DNA of 64,000 nt, from positions 4,834,501 to 4,898,500 of the forward strand of contig NZ_CP086120.1 in the NCBI RefSeq assembly GCF_021216675.1, read 5' to 3'. Below the pieces are notes generated by a model. The model had not been told where the DNA came from. It searched no databases and saw only the letters and a program-made list of their open reading frames with translations. This document shows positions 9,215 to 17,422 of this stretch, in pieces; within the stretch, counting starts at the first letter, position 1, and each line of letters begins with the position of its first letter. Source of the stretch: Streptomyces gobiensis. GTDB lineage: Bacteria; Actinomycetota; Actinomycetes; Streptomycetales; Streptomycetaceae. Both the position numbers and the translations under genes were made by a program.

Positions 9215-9246
9215 GGTCCGGACCCCAGCCTCGCGGGGCCCGGACC
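9215..9246 (+). terminator. Terminator hairpin after the PLD-like gene
   Basis: GGTCCGG-A-CCCC pairs with GGGG-C-CCGGACC across a 7-8-base loop, starting 18 bases after the stop. One internal mismatch interrupts the stem. Confidence 0.65.
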
Positions 9247-9291
9247 TGTTGCGCTGAAAGGGGGAGCCGGACGGGCCCCTCGCCGGTCGGC

Positions 9292-9487
9292 CGGGGCCGG
9301 GCAGGCTCGAAGCACCACCTGATCACCGACGGGCACGGCACCCCGCTGGCGGTAATCCTCACCGGCGGGGCCGCCCCGCCGTCGGCCTGACTCGCTATTC
9401 GCCGACCGCGGCTACGACCACGACATCTACCGGTGCAAGCTCAGCGAGCGCGGAATCGTCCCCCGGCATGCTGGGCCACATCGTTGA
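9292..9487 (+). pseudogene. IS5-family transposase remnant
   Basis: Two adjacent frames give pieces of a typical Streptomyces IS5-group DDE transposase. The first reads GSKHHLITDGHGTPLAVILT (9304 onward) and ends in a stop; the second, after a frameshift and an internal deletion, reads LFADRGYDHDIYRCKLSERG and stops at 9485-9487. In intact members these blocks are separated by about 30 residues and followed by the rest of the catalytic domain, which is absent here. No inverted repeats were found. Between the remnant and 9707 no other gene is recognisable. Confidence 0.8.
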
Positions 9488-9707
9488 GGTCGCCGTGGCC
9501 GCTCGGCAGTGCCCGCCGTCCTCGCGCGGTCTGCGTGAGTCCATGGCCGACCGGCGATAATCGCCGACGCGGCACGGCCCGTCCCAGGGCGCGGCGACGT
9601 CAGCAGTCCGAGCGTTGCGTATCTGTGATCACTTGGAGTGCAACCGCCTCCCGCCGTGGCGGGTCGATGGATGCGTTGAATGCACATCGGACTTGAGGAG
9701 CGCGTGG

Positions 9708-10525
9708 ATGACTGCCATCGGGAGAAGGGCGGTTCTGGGCGCCGCCGCGTCCCTGGCCGCCGGGGCGGGCCTGCTGGTTGACGGAGCCGGGCGTCGTGCG
9801 TCTGCGGCCACGGACAAGTATCCGTCCAACACCGCTCTGTACGCCGATGCGGAGCTCGTCGAGGGGCAGGACTACGGACTGCGGTTCCGCCGCCATGCGG
9901 ATACCGGGGTGAGCCTTGCGGATGTGTACGGATTTCCCAAGACGTCGATTCTGGCCCCGCATGGCGGCGGATCGAGATGGGGACCTCAGAGTTGTGTCTG
10001 GCCATCGCCGGATACCATCCGGAGACGTTTGACGCGGACAGCGATGTCTACGACTACTGGATGTTCGAGGGTCTGCGGGCATCCAACAACCGTGAGTTGC
10101 ATGTGACGTCGACGCACTGCGACGACCCGGCCGCCCGTGCGCTGGCGGGCGGCAGCCGGAACGCGCTGACATTGCACGGTTGTACCGCCGCTCAGGCCGG
10201 CGCCCCGTCGACCGAGCCGCAGGCGGTTGTGGTCGGCGGCCTCAACGAGACGTTCAAGGCACACCTGATGAACCGGTTCCGCGCTGCGGGTTTCTATGTA
10301 CTCGACGGCTCGGACAACCCCGCACTCGCCGGCGTACATCCGGACAACATCGCCAACCGCACACTGCTCGGTGCCGGGGCCCAGCTTGAGCTGACGACTG
10401 AGCTACGCGCCGCGATGTTCGAGGTGAACACTAGGGCCGGGCGCCGGAAGTCCACGACGGGCGTCTTCTGGGCCTTCGTCTGGGCAGCGAGGGACGCGAT
10501 TCAGCTGCTGGAGCAGCAGCAGTAG
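9708..10525 (+). pseudogene. Poly-gamma-glutamate hydrolase family protein, frameshifted
   Basis: The start ATG has GAGGAG seven bases upstream and gives a twin-arginine-like signal (GRRAVLGAAASLAAG). The mature part matches the phage PghP-like zinc amidase family (PF05908-type): YGFPKTSILAPHGGG in the first frame, then IEMGTSELCLAIAGYHP and the rest of the protein in the next frame. The join is at about 9968, inside the His-Gly-Gly-Gly-Ile-Glu zinc-binding motif. Adding one base there restores a protein of about 272 residues ending in LLEQQQ. Members hydrolyse gamma-linked polyglutamate outside the cell. Either the gene is dead or a base was lost in sequencing; everything on both sides looks well conserved. 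Confidence 0.85.
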
Positions 10526-10566
10526 CCAGCATCGTGGGGTGAGCGGAAAGTTTGGCCGCGGAGCGC

Positions 10567-10770
10567 CTATCTGCTTCTGCGGAGCTGGTCCAGGTCGCCT
10601 CGGCGGGCGGTGGTGATGAGGGCAGCGAGTGCGGTGGGGGTGGTGGTGAGGATTTCGCCGGGGCGATCGGTCTCGCGGAGATGCGGGGTTCCATGTGCGT
10701 GGAGGCCGAGTTGGAGGCAGGCGTTGCCTCCACCGCCGCAGAACGGTTCCTGCCAATCAATCTCGGACAT
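10567..10770 (-). CDS. DUF397 domain protein
   Basis: A 67-residue protein starting at ATG with GAAAGG upstream. It begins MSEIDWQEPFCGGGGNACLQ and carries the Trp, Gly-rich and Cys features of DUF397, followed by a stretch corresponding to the usual RDS/DSK region. DUF397 proteins are small partners of HTH-DUF5753 (Scr1-type) regulators in Streptomyces. Such a regulator is indeed immediately upstream on the same strand, 11 bases away, but it is broken. The DUF397 gene itself has an intact frame and may be an orphan now. Confidence 0.7.
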   Translation of the reverse strand: MSEIDWQEPFCGGGGNACLQLGLHAHGTPHLRETDRPGEILTTTPTALAALITTARRGDLDQLRRSR

Positions 10771-10781
10771 GGGTTTGCCTT

Positions 10782-11245
10782 TCAGAGCGTGCGGGCGATG
10801 TTGTGGATGAAGTCTCGGGAGGCTCTCTCGTTGAGCGATGCCTTTTCCATTCCGTTCAGGAGCTGAACGGTAGTTGGTGAGCTGCATCTCTGCGTCGATG
10901 AAGATGGAGCCGTATGACGTATCCAGTTGAACCGTGTCGAGCTGGGAGACAGCTCCCTGTGCGTAGAGAACGGTCTGCCCGGCACCGGGAAGCCGCCTGC
11001 GTGAAGGGCACCATGCGCGGGGTGATGTGATCGCGCTCGCTCATCTCCAGTAGGTGGTGGAGCTGGGCACCGGCGTTCTCGGGGCCCCCGAACTGCATAC
11101 GCAGCGCTGCCTCGTGGACGAGTGCTTCGTAGGCAGGAGGGGGCTCACGATCGAGGAGGGAGCTGCGCTTGAGCCGGTGGGCGACGCGGATGTCGATCTC
11201 GTGCTGCGGGAGCTTCGGGATCACGATGTGCGCGGTGCGGGGCAC
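10782..11245 (-). pseudogene. DUF5753 (Scr1-type) regulator, C-terminal remnant
   Basis: Reading leftward from 11245, the frame gives LPQHEIDIRVAHRLKRSSLL, a Leu/Pro-rich EPPPAYEALVHEAALRMQFG segment and AQLHHLLEMSERDHITPRMV, the standard core of DUF5753. The sequence then changes frame, giving VQLDTSYGSIFIDAEMQLTN and, after a second shift near 10862, LLNGMEKASLNERASRDFIH to the stop. The XRE-type HTH that should precede DUF5753 is missing; a different gene fragment is fused at that side. At least two frameshifts make this a pseudogene. In intact systems it pairs with the DUF397 gene that follows. Confidence 0.75.
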
Positions 11246-11339
11246 CCGCCCGTCAGCGGGAATCCCTTGACGGGTCCGGCGGTTGAGCAGCCCGTGGACA
11301 GCGGGCGGGTGGGCCTGTGGTCAAGGCCCCCTCGCCCGC

Positions 11340-11705
11340 TGTCCAGGAGCTGTTTGCGTTCGGCGTGATTGGACTCCCAGGATATGCCGGGTGCCGGAGC
11401 GTCCGGGCACGAGGAAATAGCTGATCCCGGCCTGCTCCAGGGCGTCGGCCACCAAGCCGAGGTTATGGGCTGACGCATCGCCGGCGGTGAACTTGTCGAC
11501 GACCCGGCCGTAGAACGTCCTGCCGTCGACGACGATCTCCCGCATGCACTGTCCGACTCCAGCAGGGCCCGGCGACGCTGGGCGATCCGCTCGGCTCGTT
11601 TCCGCTCGGCATCCTCCCCCTGGCGATGCGGCGGTGTTCCGCACGTCTGTCTCTCACCGGAGCGGGGAGCAGGCGCTCCCCGATGGCCTTAATCCGCGAC
11701 CGCAT
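11340..11705 (-). pseudogene. Stealth-type phosphotransferase N-terminal fragment
   Basis: The minus strand encodes MRSRIKAIGERLLPAPVRDR, then, after a frameshift, REIVVDGRTFYGRVVDKFT and LGLVADALEQAGISYFLVPG, followed by RTRHILGV and a further frame change (NHAERKQLL). This resembles the N-terminal region of actinobacterial Stealth capsular polysaccharide phosphotransferases, where a helical lead-in precedes a LxxxGIxYFLVP strand. The catalytic Stealth regions are missing. Sequence continues into the DUF5753 remnant, so two unrelated genes have been joined by deletion. Family assignment rests on remembered motif resemblance only. Confidence 0.5.
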
Positions 11706-12151
11706 CTACGTATTACACCTTTCCGGCATCTGTGACTCTTCCGACGTTCCCTCGTAGGTAATGCGAACGGTGCGAACTGGTGTCCGTTATACGCGGCACG
11801 GCTGCCGGGTGTTCACGAAGGTGTAGGCGCCAGGCCTCGAGTGCTATCGAGGGTGCTGCCACCGGCGGGCTGCCAAGGGTGGGAGTGCTTCCTGCCTTGT
11901 CGCCCTGGCTGGTCAGTGCTGGCTGTGGCCTCCGTGCCTGGCGGTGTGGCAGGTGAAGGGTAAAAGGGACATAATTGCCATCATTGGGCAATATCCGCCA
12001 GAGGGTTGCTTCCGGAATCAGCTTAGTGATCGATCGTCATACTTTTGTGATCACGCATCACATCGCATGTCCGACATGGGTCTTTGTCTCGACGTCGTCC
12101 CTACATAAATACTCAGCCACGATGAACAGGTGTGAGTCTGGAGGAGATTGG
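11706..12151. other. 446-base non-coding stretch before the FG-GAP gene
   Basis: No convincing gene was found. An in-frame extension of the FG-GAP gene upstream to 11975 has no ribosome site or signal peptide. A TTGTCT at 12084 with an AT-rich TACATAAATAC about 16 bases downstream could be the promoter for the exported-protein cluster, but spacing and match are only fair. Confidence 0.4.
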
Positions 12152-13702
12152 GTGCCCAAGTGGAAACTGAGACGGCCAGGAGCCGTGTCTAGGGCCAGCG
12201 TGTCGTTGGCGTTGTGCGCCTTGTCCCTTGGTGTGGTGAGCGGTCCCAGCACCGCGAACGCGGCCTCTGGCTGTGATGGTGGGACAGAGTCGGACTTCAA
12301 CGGTGACGGGATCCGGGACATCGCTATCGCGGACCCAGAGGCGATCGTTTCCGGTCAGGCTGAGGCCGGTCTGGTAAGGATCGTCTACGGAGGCGGCAAG
12401 GGCACAGACGAGATCCATCAGGACTCCCCGGGAGTCCCCGGAATACCCGAGAAGGGCGACCGCTTCGCCTACGCACTGGCCGCGACCGACTGGAACCAGG
12501 ACGGCTGCGGCGACTTGGTGGTGGGCAACCCCTACGAGGGCATTGGGGACGAGGACGACTCTGGCTCCGTGCAGATCATCTATGGCGCGCCCGGCGGCCT
12601 CGGCGCCGGCGCATCGGCGTTGGACCTTCATCAGGGCAAGGGTTCGGGGAGTATCGCCTCCGCTGCTCCCGAAGCCGATGACTGGTTCGGCTACTCGCTG
12701 GCGGCGGGGAAGACCACATCGGGAGAGCCTTACCTGATCATTGGCGTGCCGGGTGAGGATTTGGGGAGCATCCAGGATGCTGGCGGCATCCACTACCTGC
12801 GCGGCAGCGTCAACGTAGCGGTGAATCAGGACTCGCCCGGAGTGGCCGGGATCGTAGAGCCGAACGACCGGTTCGGGTACGCGGTGGCCGCTTCCCCGAA
12901 CCACATCGCGATCGGCGCTCCGGGAGAGGGCATCGGGGCCGAGGAGTTCTCCGGTGCGACCCAGCTTCTCAGCCACAAGGCGAACTCCGATGGGATTCCG
13001 ACCCCCTTGAAGGGGACTGACCAAGACACCTCGGGAATCAATGGTTTGGCAGAAGCAGGGGACCAGTACGGTGCCTCGCTGTCGGTGGTCCCGTACCGTC
13101 CCTCGGGCGTTGCGTCTGCTTCTCACTCGCTGGTTGCCATTGGCGTGCCGGGTGAGGGCATCGAGACCGGCGAGAACGCCGGTCGGGTTGTTGTGTTGGA
13201 GATCACTGCCTCCGGCACGGTGCAGCAGGTCAATGACATCCACGCGAACATCGCAGGCGTAGCTGGGCTGGCGGAGGGCGGCGACCACTTCGGCCAGCAC
13301 GTCACGGCGGTGAATACCGCACCCGGCTCGGTCGGCACGGCCAACACCCTGCTACTGGCCGTGGGCATACCGGGAGAGGATCTCGGAACGGTCCAGGACA
13401 CAGGCTCGGCGCAGGTCTTTTCGTTGCTGGGCGCGCCGGGCGACAGCGATGTGTGGATCGAGAAGGGGATGCGCGGGCTGCCTGGCGAATACGGACCGCA
13501 TGAGTATGTGGGTACCAGCCTGTTGGCGACTCCGGGGCAGTTGTATGTGGCGGTGCCGTATGGGGCCGCCGATGACCACGGAGTGTATGGGCTGCCGTGG
13601 CAGAACGTGATATCCGACGGCAATGAGGCCGTGACGTCCTGGAAGCCGGGCGAAGGTGGGCTGCCCACCACCAGGATCGCCTTCGGCGCTGCGGTCCGGT
13701 GA
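12152..13702 (+). CDS. Secreted FG-GAP (integrin-alpha-like) repeat protein
   Basis: A 516-residue exported protein. The GTG at 12152 is preceded by GGAGGAG and yields a signal peptide (KWKLRRPGA, then LALCALSLGVVSG, cleavage after ANA). The body is a beta-propeller of FG-GAP repeats: DFNGDGIRDIAIADPEA, DWNQDGCGDLVVGNPYEG, then repeats with IGVPGEDLGS and VGIPGEDLGT, spaced about 60-65 residues, each followed by a partner strand such as GSVQIIYGAPGG. The Asp-x-Asn-x-Asp segments are calcium-binding-like loops. It overlaps the next gene by a GTGA start/stop, so it is coupled to the LamG protein. A role in surface binding or presentation for the Rhs module is inferred from position only. Confidence 0.88.
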   Translation: MPKWKLRRPGAVSRASVSLALCALSLGVVSGPSTANAASGCDGGTESDFNGDGIRDIAIADPEAIVSGQAEAGLVRIVYGGGKGTDEIHQDSPGVPGIPEKGDRFAYALAATDWNQDGCGDLVVGNPYEGIGDEDDSGSVQIIYGAPGGLGAGASALDLHQGKGSGSIASAAPEADDWFGYSLAAGKTTSGEPYLIIGVPGEDLGSIQDAGGIHYLRGSVNVAVNQDSPGVAGIVEPNDRFGYAVAASPNHIAIGAPGEGIGAEEFSGATQLLSHKANSDGIPTPLKGTDQDTSGINGLAEAGDQYGASLSVVPYRPSGVASASHSLVAIGVPGEGIETGENAGRVVVLEITASGTVQQVNDIHANIAGVAGLAEGGDHFGQHVTAVNTAPGSVGTANTLLLAVGIPGEDLGTVQDTGSAQVFSLLGAPGDSDVWIEKGMRGLPGEYGPHEYVGTSLLATPGQLYVAVPYGAADDHGVYGLPWQNVISDGNEAVTSWKPGEGGLPTTRIAFGAAVR

Positions 13703-16700
13703 GGCACACGATGAACAGACGGAGTACTGCAGACGTGTCTGAATACATACGTCGTGCCAAGACCCTGCGTGCAGCGGCGGTTGTCGCTACAGCGTTGGGC
13801 GTGCTCGCGGCGGGAATGACCGTGCTGCCCGAGCGGAATGCGACTGCGGCACCGGTGGCGGTTACTGAGGACGCGCCGAACCCGACGACACAGCCAACCG
13901 AGGAGCAGGCCCAGGCGGCAGCGCGCAAGAGCGGCAAACAGGTCGAGGTGACCGGGCTGCGGCAGGAGCGGCGTGACGTCTTCGCCAACCCGGACGGTTC
14001 GTTCACGGCGCGCGAGTACACCGAACCGGTGCGCACGGTGCGGAACGGTAAGTGGACGAAGGTGGACGACACCCTGGTGCAGCGTGCCGACGGCATGTGG
14101 GCTCCGAGGGCCGCCACGGTCGAGCTGGAATTCTCCAGTGGCGGTGTCGGACCGTTCGCCCGGATGCGCAAGGCGGGGAGGGAGTTCTCCCTCACCTGGC
14201 CGGATGGGAAGCTGCCGAAGCCGCGCATCGAGGAGAACAAGGCCGTCTACGAGGAGGTGCTGCCAGGGGTCGACCTGGTGGCGCGTGCGGAGGCCGACGG
14301 TCTTGCCCATCTGCTGGTGGTCAAAACCTCCGAGGCCGCCAAGAATCCGAAGCTGAGCCGGATCGAACTGGCTCTGGGCACCGATGGGCTGAACGTCGAG
14401 GAGAGCGAGTCGGGTGCGCTGCGTGCGGTGGACTCCGCAGTAGGCGGGACGGTCTTCGAGGCAGGGCGTCCCGTGATGTGGGACTCCGCAGCCGTGTCGG
14501 AGCAGCCCACGGACTCTGGCGCGAAAACTGCTTCGTTCCGAACTGCCGGACGTGAGCCGGAGCTTGACGGCCCGGGTGGCGGAGGCAAAACTGCGGTGGT
14601 TGGCCTCGAGGTGACAGGGAAGAAGCTGACTCTCGTCCCCGACCAGCAGCTGCTCACCGGAGCGGAGACGGTCTTCCCGGTTGTGATCGACCCGATCCAG
14701 AAGACTACGTCCCGGTCGGCGTGGACGGGTGTGATGTCGGGCTTCCCGAACGAGCAGGACTGGAAGTACTCGGGCAGCGCGGGTGTGGGCCTCTGCCCGA
14801 CCGACTACAACCCGGTGTCCTGCAACGGTGTCGGGGTGCGGCGGACGCTGTACACGATGCCGGTGTCCTTCTACAAGAACAAGCAGATCCTCAAGGCCAC
14901 GTTCTCGGCACGGGTTTCTCATGTGTATTGGTCCGATGCCCGGGCCGAGCCGATCCGGCTGTACCGGATCGGTGGCAAGAACTACACGGTCACTTCATCG
15001 AGCGACTGGTCGAACACCAAGGATGACTGGGTCGACTATCTGGGCACAGTGAACAAGGAAATCCAGCCGACTTCCTGTTCCAGTCAGGCCAATCTGCACT
15101 TCGAGGGCGGTGAGCTGACCGATGAGGTACAGATTGCCGCGAATGGTGGCTGGTCGTCGTTGTCATTGGGGCTGCGGGCCGCCGATGAGTCCCGGTTCGG
15201 CGAGTGGAAGCGGATCTGCGGCAACACGTATCTGTCGGTGACGTACAACAATCCGCCGAAGCAGGTTGATTACAAGCTGATGTCGTCCAACCCGGGCGGC
15301 AAGTGCGTCTGGGGCGCCGACCGGCCGTATGCCGACGAACCGCCGCAACTGCGCGCCGAAGCACGCGATCCTGATCACACCTCGTCCCACACGGACAAGG
15401 TGAAGATGCAGTTCAAGGTGCAGTGGACGGACAGCTCTGGCACCGCACAGTCCTACACCTCCAACACCAGCTACAAGGCACCAAATCCGGGCACAGTGTT
15501 CACTCACACGGTGAAGTCGACGATTCCGCAGAACACCGTTATCTACTGGAGCGCACGCGCCTATGACGGCTACGCCTGGGGTGACTGGAGCTATGCGGGC
15601 ACACCGCAGCGCTGCGAGTTCATCTACGACAGCACGCGTCCGGGGGACCCAGAGGTGGGTTCCGAGGAGTATCCGGACGACGGGGTGTGGCACGACGGTG
15701 TCGGAACGGTGGGAACGTTCACGTTCGCGCCGAACACTGACGACGCCGTAGCGGATGACGACGTGGCCGAGTACCGCTACGCCTTCGACGGCGAGACGCC
15801 CAGGACAGTGGCCGCCGACTCGGCGGGCGGGCCCTCGTCCGTCACCTGGACACCCATGTCGGCAGGACGCCACTGGGTGACCGTGGAGGCGTTTGACAAC
15901 GCGAAGAATTCCAGCGTCCCGGCGCAATATGAGTTTTTGGTGACCGACGGCCGCCCAGTGACCGGCCAGTGGAACCTCGCTGACCTTCCGGGCAGCACGG
16001 ACGCCCATGACGAGTCCGGCAGCTTCCCGGCGGAGCCTGGTTCCGGGGTGACATTCGGAGTGACCGGTCCCGGCGGCAACGCGGACGACGCAACGCGTCT
16101 GGACGGTAGCGACAGCGCGTATCTGGATGCCGGAGCCCCAGTCGTCGACACCGACGACAGCTTCAGTGTCAGCGCCTGGGTGCGGCCGGCCTCCCTGGAC
16201 CGGGACATGGCCGTAGTCAGCCAGGACGGTTCGGGCGAGCCCGGGTTCTTCCTTGGTTATGACGCTTCCATCGGCAGCTGGGCGTTCTCGGTTCCGGTGA
16301 GCGATGTGACCACGCTCGGCCACTGGAAGACGGCTGCCGGTGTAACACCGGTCAAGGACCAATGGATGCTGCTCACCGGCGTCTACGACGCATACGCTTC
16401 CGGTGGCCCGGAGCTGCGCATCTACGTCAATGACCAGCTGAAGGGTACGGCCAAGCGGCGAACCCACTGGACCGCGTACGGCGGGCTGCAGATCGGCCGG
16501 GCGTTGGCCAAGAGCGGCTATCGGGACCACTTCCACGGTGATCTCGCCGAGGTGCGGGCCTTCGACCGGGTGCTGCCCGCCGCGCAGGTGGCTGAGCTGA
16601 TGACGGTGAAGCCCGAACGCACCGGCTACTGGCCGCTGGACGAGGCGGCTGACGGTGCGTCGGCCAACGTCCAGACCGGCGGAGAGCCGCTCGGTCTGTC

Positions 16701-17310
16701 CGGTAACGCATCCATCTACCAGCCGGCCGATCCGCTGTTCGACGAGGCGGCACTGGTCGGCGACGGTCATCTGGAGCTCGACGGCCTGGGCGACTATGCG
16801 TCCACCGCCTCCCCCGCGGTCGGCGGTGCTTCCAGCTTCACGGTGGCCGTGCGTGCACAGCTGACCGCACTGGATCCGGAGAAGTCCCAGACCGTGATCT
16901 CCCTGCCAGGGGCCACGGCGGACCGGTTCGCGGTGCGTTACCAGGCCTCCACCGGGCAGTGGGAGCTGACGGTGGCCGAGGAGGACGCGTCCGGGGCGTC
17001 GGTGAAGACCGTCGCAGACGACCAGCAGCTGCCTGACACCGCAGGTTCGGGGCAGCACTTGGCGGTCGTCTACGACGCCTTCGCCAATGAGCTGCGGCTC
17101 TATGTCGAGGGCCAGCTCGCCGCTTCGGCGCGTACCTCGGATGACACGTTGTGGAAGGCGACCGGCGGCCTGCAGGTGGGAAGGTCGGCCATGGACGGTG
17201 GCAGTGAGTACTTCGCGGGTGCCCTGGATGAGGTCCGGGCGTACACAGGTGCCGCTGATATGACCGCCGTCCAGCGGATGGCGCAGCTGACGTCGCAGCC
17301 GAACATGTGA
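13699..17310 (+). CDS. Secreted two-LamG-domain protein
   Basis: A 1203-residue exported protein starting at GTG 13699 (overlapping the FG-GAP stop) or ATG 13711. The N-terminus has a signal peptide (LRAAAVVATALGVLAAGMTV). Residues 50-300 resemble the N-terminal part often found before Rhs-type cell-wall proteins of Streptomyces; a central beta-rich region of about 300 residues follows. Two concanavalin-type LamG domains occupy roughly 790-970 and 975-1195: FSVSAWVRPASLDRDMAVVS with LRIYVNDQLKGTAK and GGLQIGRALAKSGYRDHFHG, then FTVAVRAQLTALDPEKSQTV with LRLYVEGQLAAS and GGLQVGRSAMDGG. LamG domains usually bind glycans or proteins. The cluster position suggests a partner of the following Rhs toxin. 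Confidence 0.85.
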   Translation: MRHTMNRRSTADVSEYIRRAKTLRAAAVVATALGVLAAGMTVLPERNATAAPVAVTEDAPNPTTQPTEEQAQAAARKSGKQVEVTGLRQERRDVFANPDGSFTAREYTEPVRTVRNGKWTKVDDTLVQRADGMWAPRAATVELEFSSGGVGPFARMRKAGREFSLTWPDGKLPKPRIEENKAVYEEVLPGVDLVARAEADGLAHLLVVKTSEAAKNPKLSRIELALGTDGLNVEESESGALRAVDSAVGGTVFEAGRPVMWDSAAVSEQPTDSGAKTASFRTAGREPELDGPGGGGKTAVVGLEVTGKKLTLVPDQQLLTGAETVFPVVIDPIQKTTSRSAWTGVMSGFPNEQDWKYSGSAGVGLCPTDYNPVSCNGVGVRRTLYTMPVSFYKNKQILKATFSARVSHVYWSDARAEPIRLYRIGGKNYTVTSSSDWSNTKDDWVDYLGTVNKEIQPTSCSSQANLHFEGGELTDEVQIAANGGWSSLSLGLRAADESRFGEWKRICGNTYLSVTYNNPPKQVDYKLMSSNPGGKCVWGADRPYADEPPQLRAEARDPDHTSSHTDKVKMQFKVQWTDSSGTAQSYTSNTSYKAPNPGTVFTHTVKSTIPQNTVIYWSARAYDGYAWGDWSYAGTPQRCEFIYDSTRPGDPEVGSEEYPDDGVWHDGVGTVGTFTFAPNTDDAVADDDVAEYRYAFDGETPRTVAADSAGGPSSVTWTPMSAGRHWVTVEAFDNAKNSSVPAQYEFLVTDGRPVTGQWNLADLPGSTDAHDESGSFPAEPGSGVTFGVTGPGGNADDATRLDGSDSAYLDAGAPVVDTDDSFSVSAWVRPASLDRDMAVVSQDGSGEPGFFLGYDASIGSWAFSVPVSDVTTLGHWKTAAGVTPVKDQWMLLTGVYDAYASGGPELRIYVNDQLKGTAKRRTHWTAYGGLQIGRALAKSGYRDHFHGDLAEVRAFDRVLPAAQVAELMTVKPERTGYWPLDEAADGASANVQTGGEPLGLSGNASIYQPADPLFDEAALVGDGHLELDGLGDYASTASPAVGGASSFTVAVRAQLTALDPEKSQTVISLPGATADRFAVRYQASTGQWELTVAEEDASGASVKTVADDQQLPDTAGSGQHLAVVYDAFANELRLYVEGQLAASARTSDDTLWKATGGLQVGRSAMDGGSEYFAGALDEVRAYTGAADMTAVQRMAQLTSQPNM

Positions 17311-17315
17311 GACCG

Positions 17316-17361
17316 GGCGGTGGGGTTTCCGGGACTCGCCGTGTCCCGGGGCCCCACCGCC
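17316..17361 (+). terminator. Hairpin between the LamG and Rhs genes
   Basis: GGCGGTGGGG (17316) pairs with CCCCACCGCC (ends 17361), with an inner CCGGGAC/GTCCCGG stem. It follows the LamG stop by 5 bases. It may terminate or attenuate transcription into the Rhs gene, whose start is only 61 bases further on. Confidence 0.65.
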
Positions 17362-17422
17362 ATATCCCAGGGCCTTGCCGAACCCCTTCGATGGCTTGGC
17401 CCCATGGCAATCGGGAGAAATC

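Noticed and set aside
15163..17058. 631-codon minus-strand frame
   Set aside because: Lies wholly within the LamG gene in the opposite strand; no motif or ribosome site.
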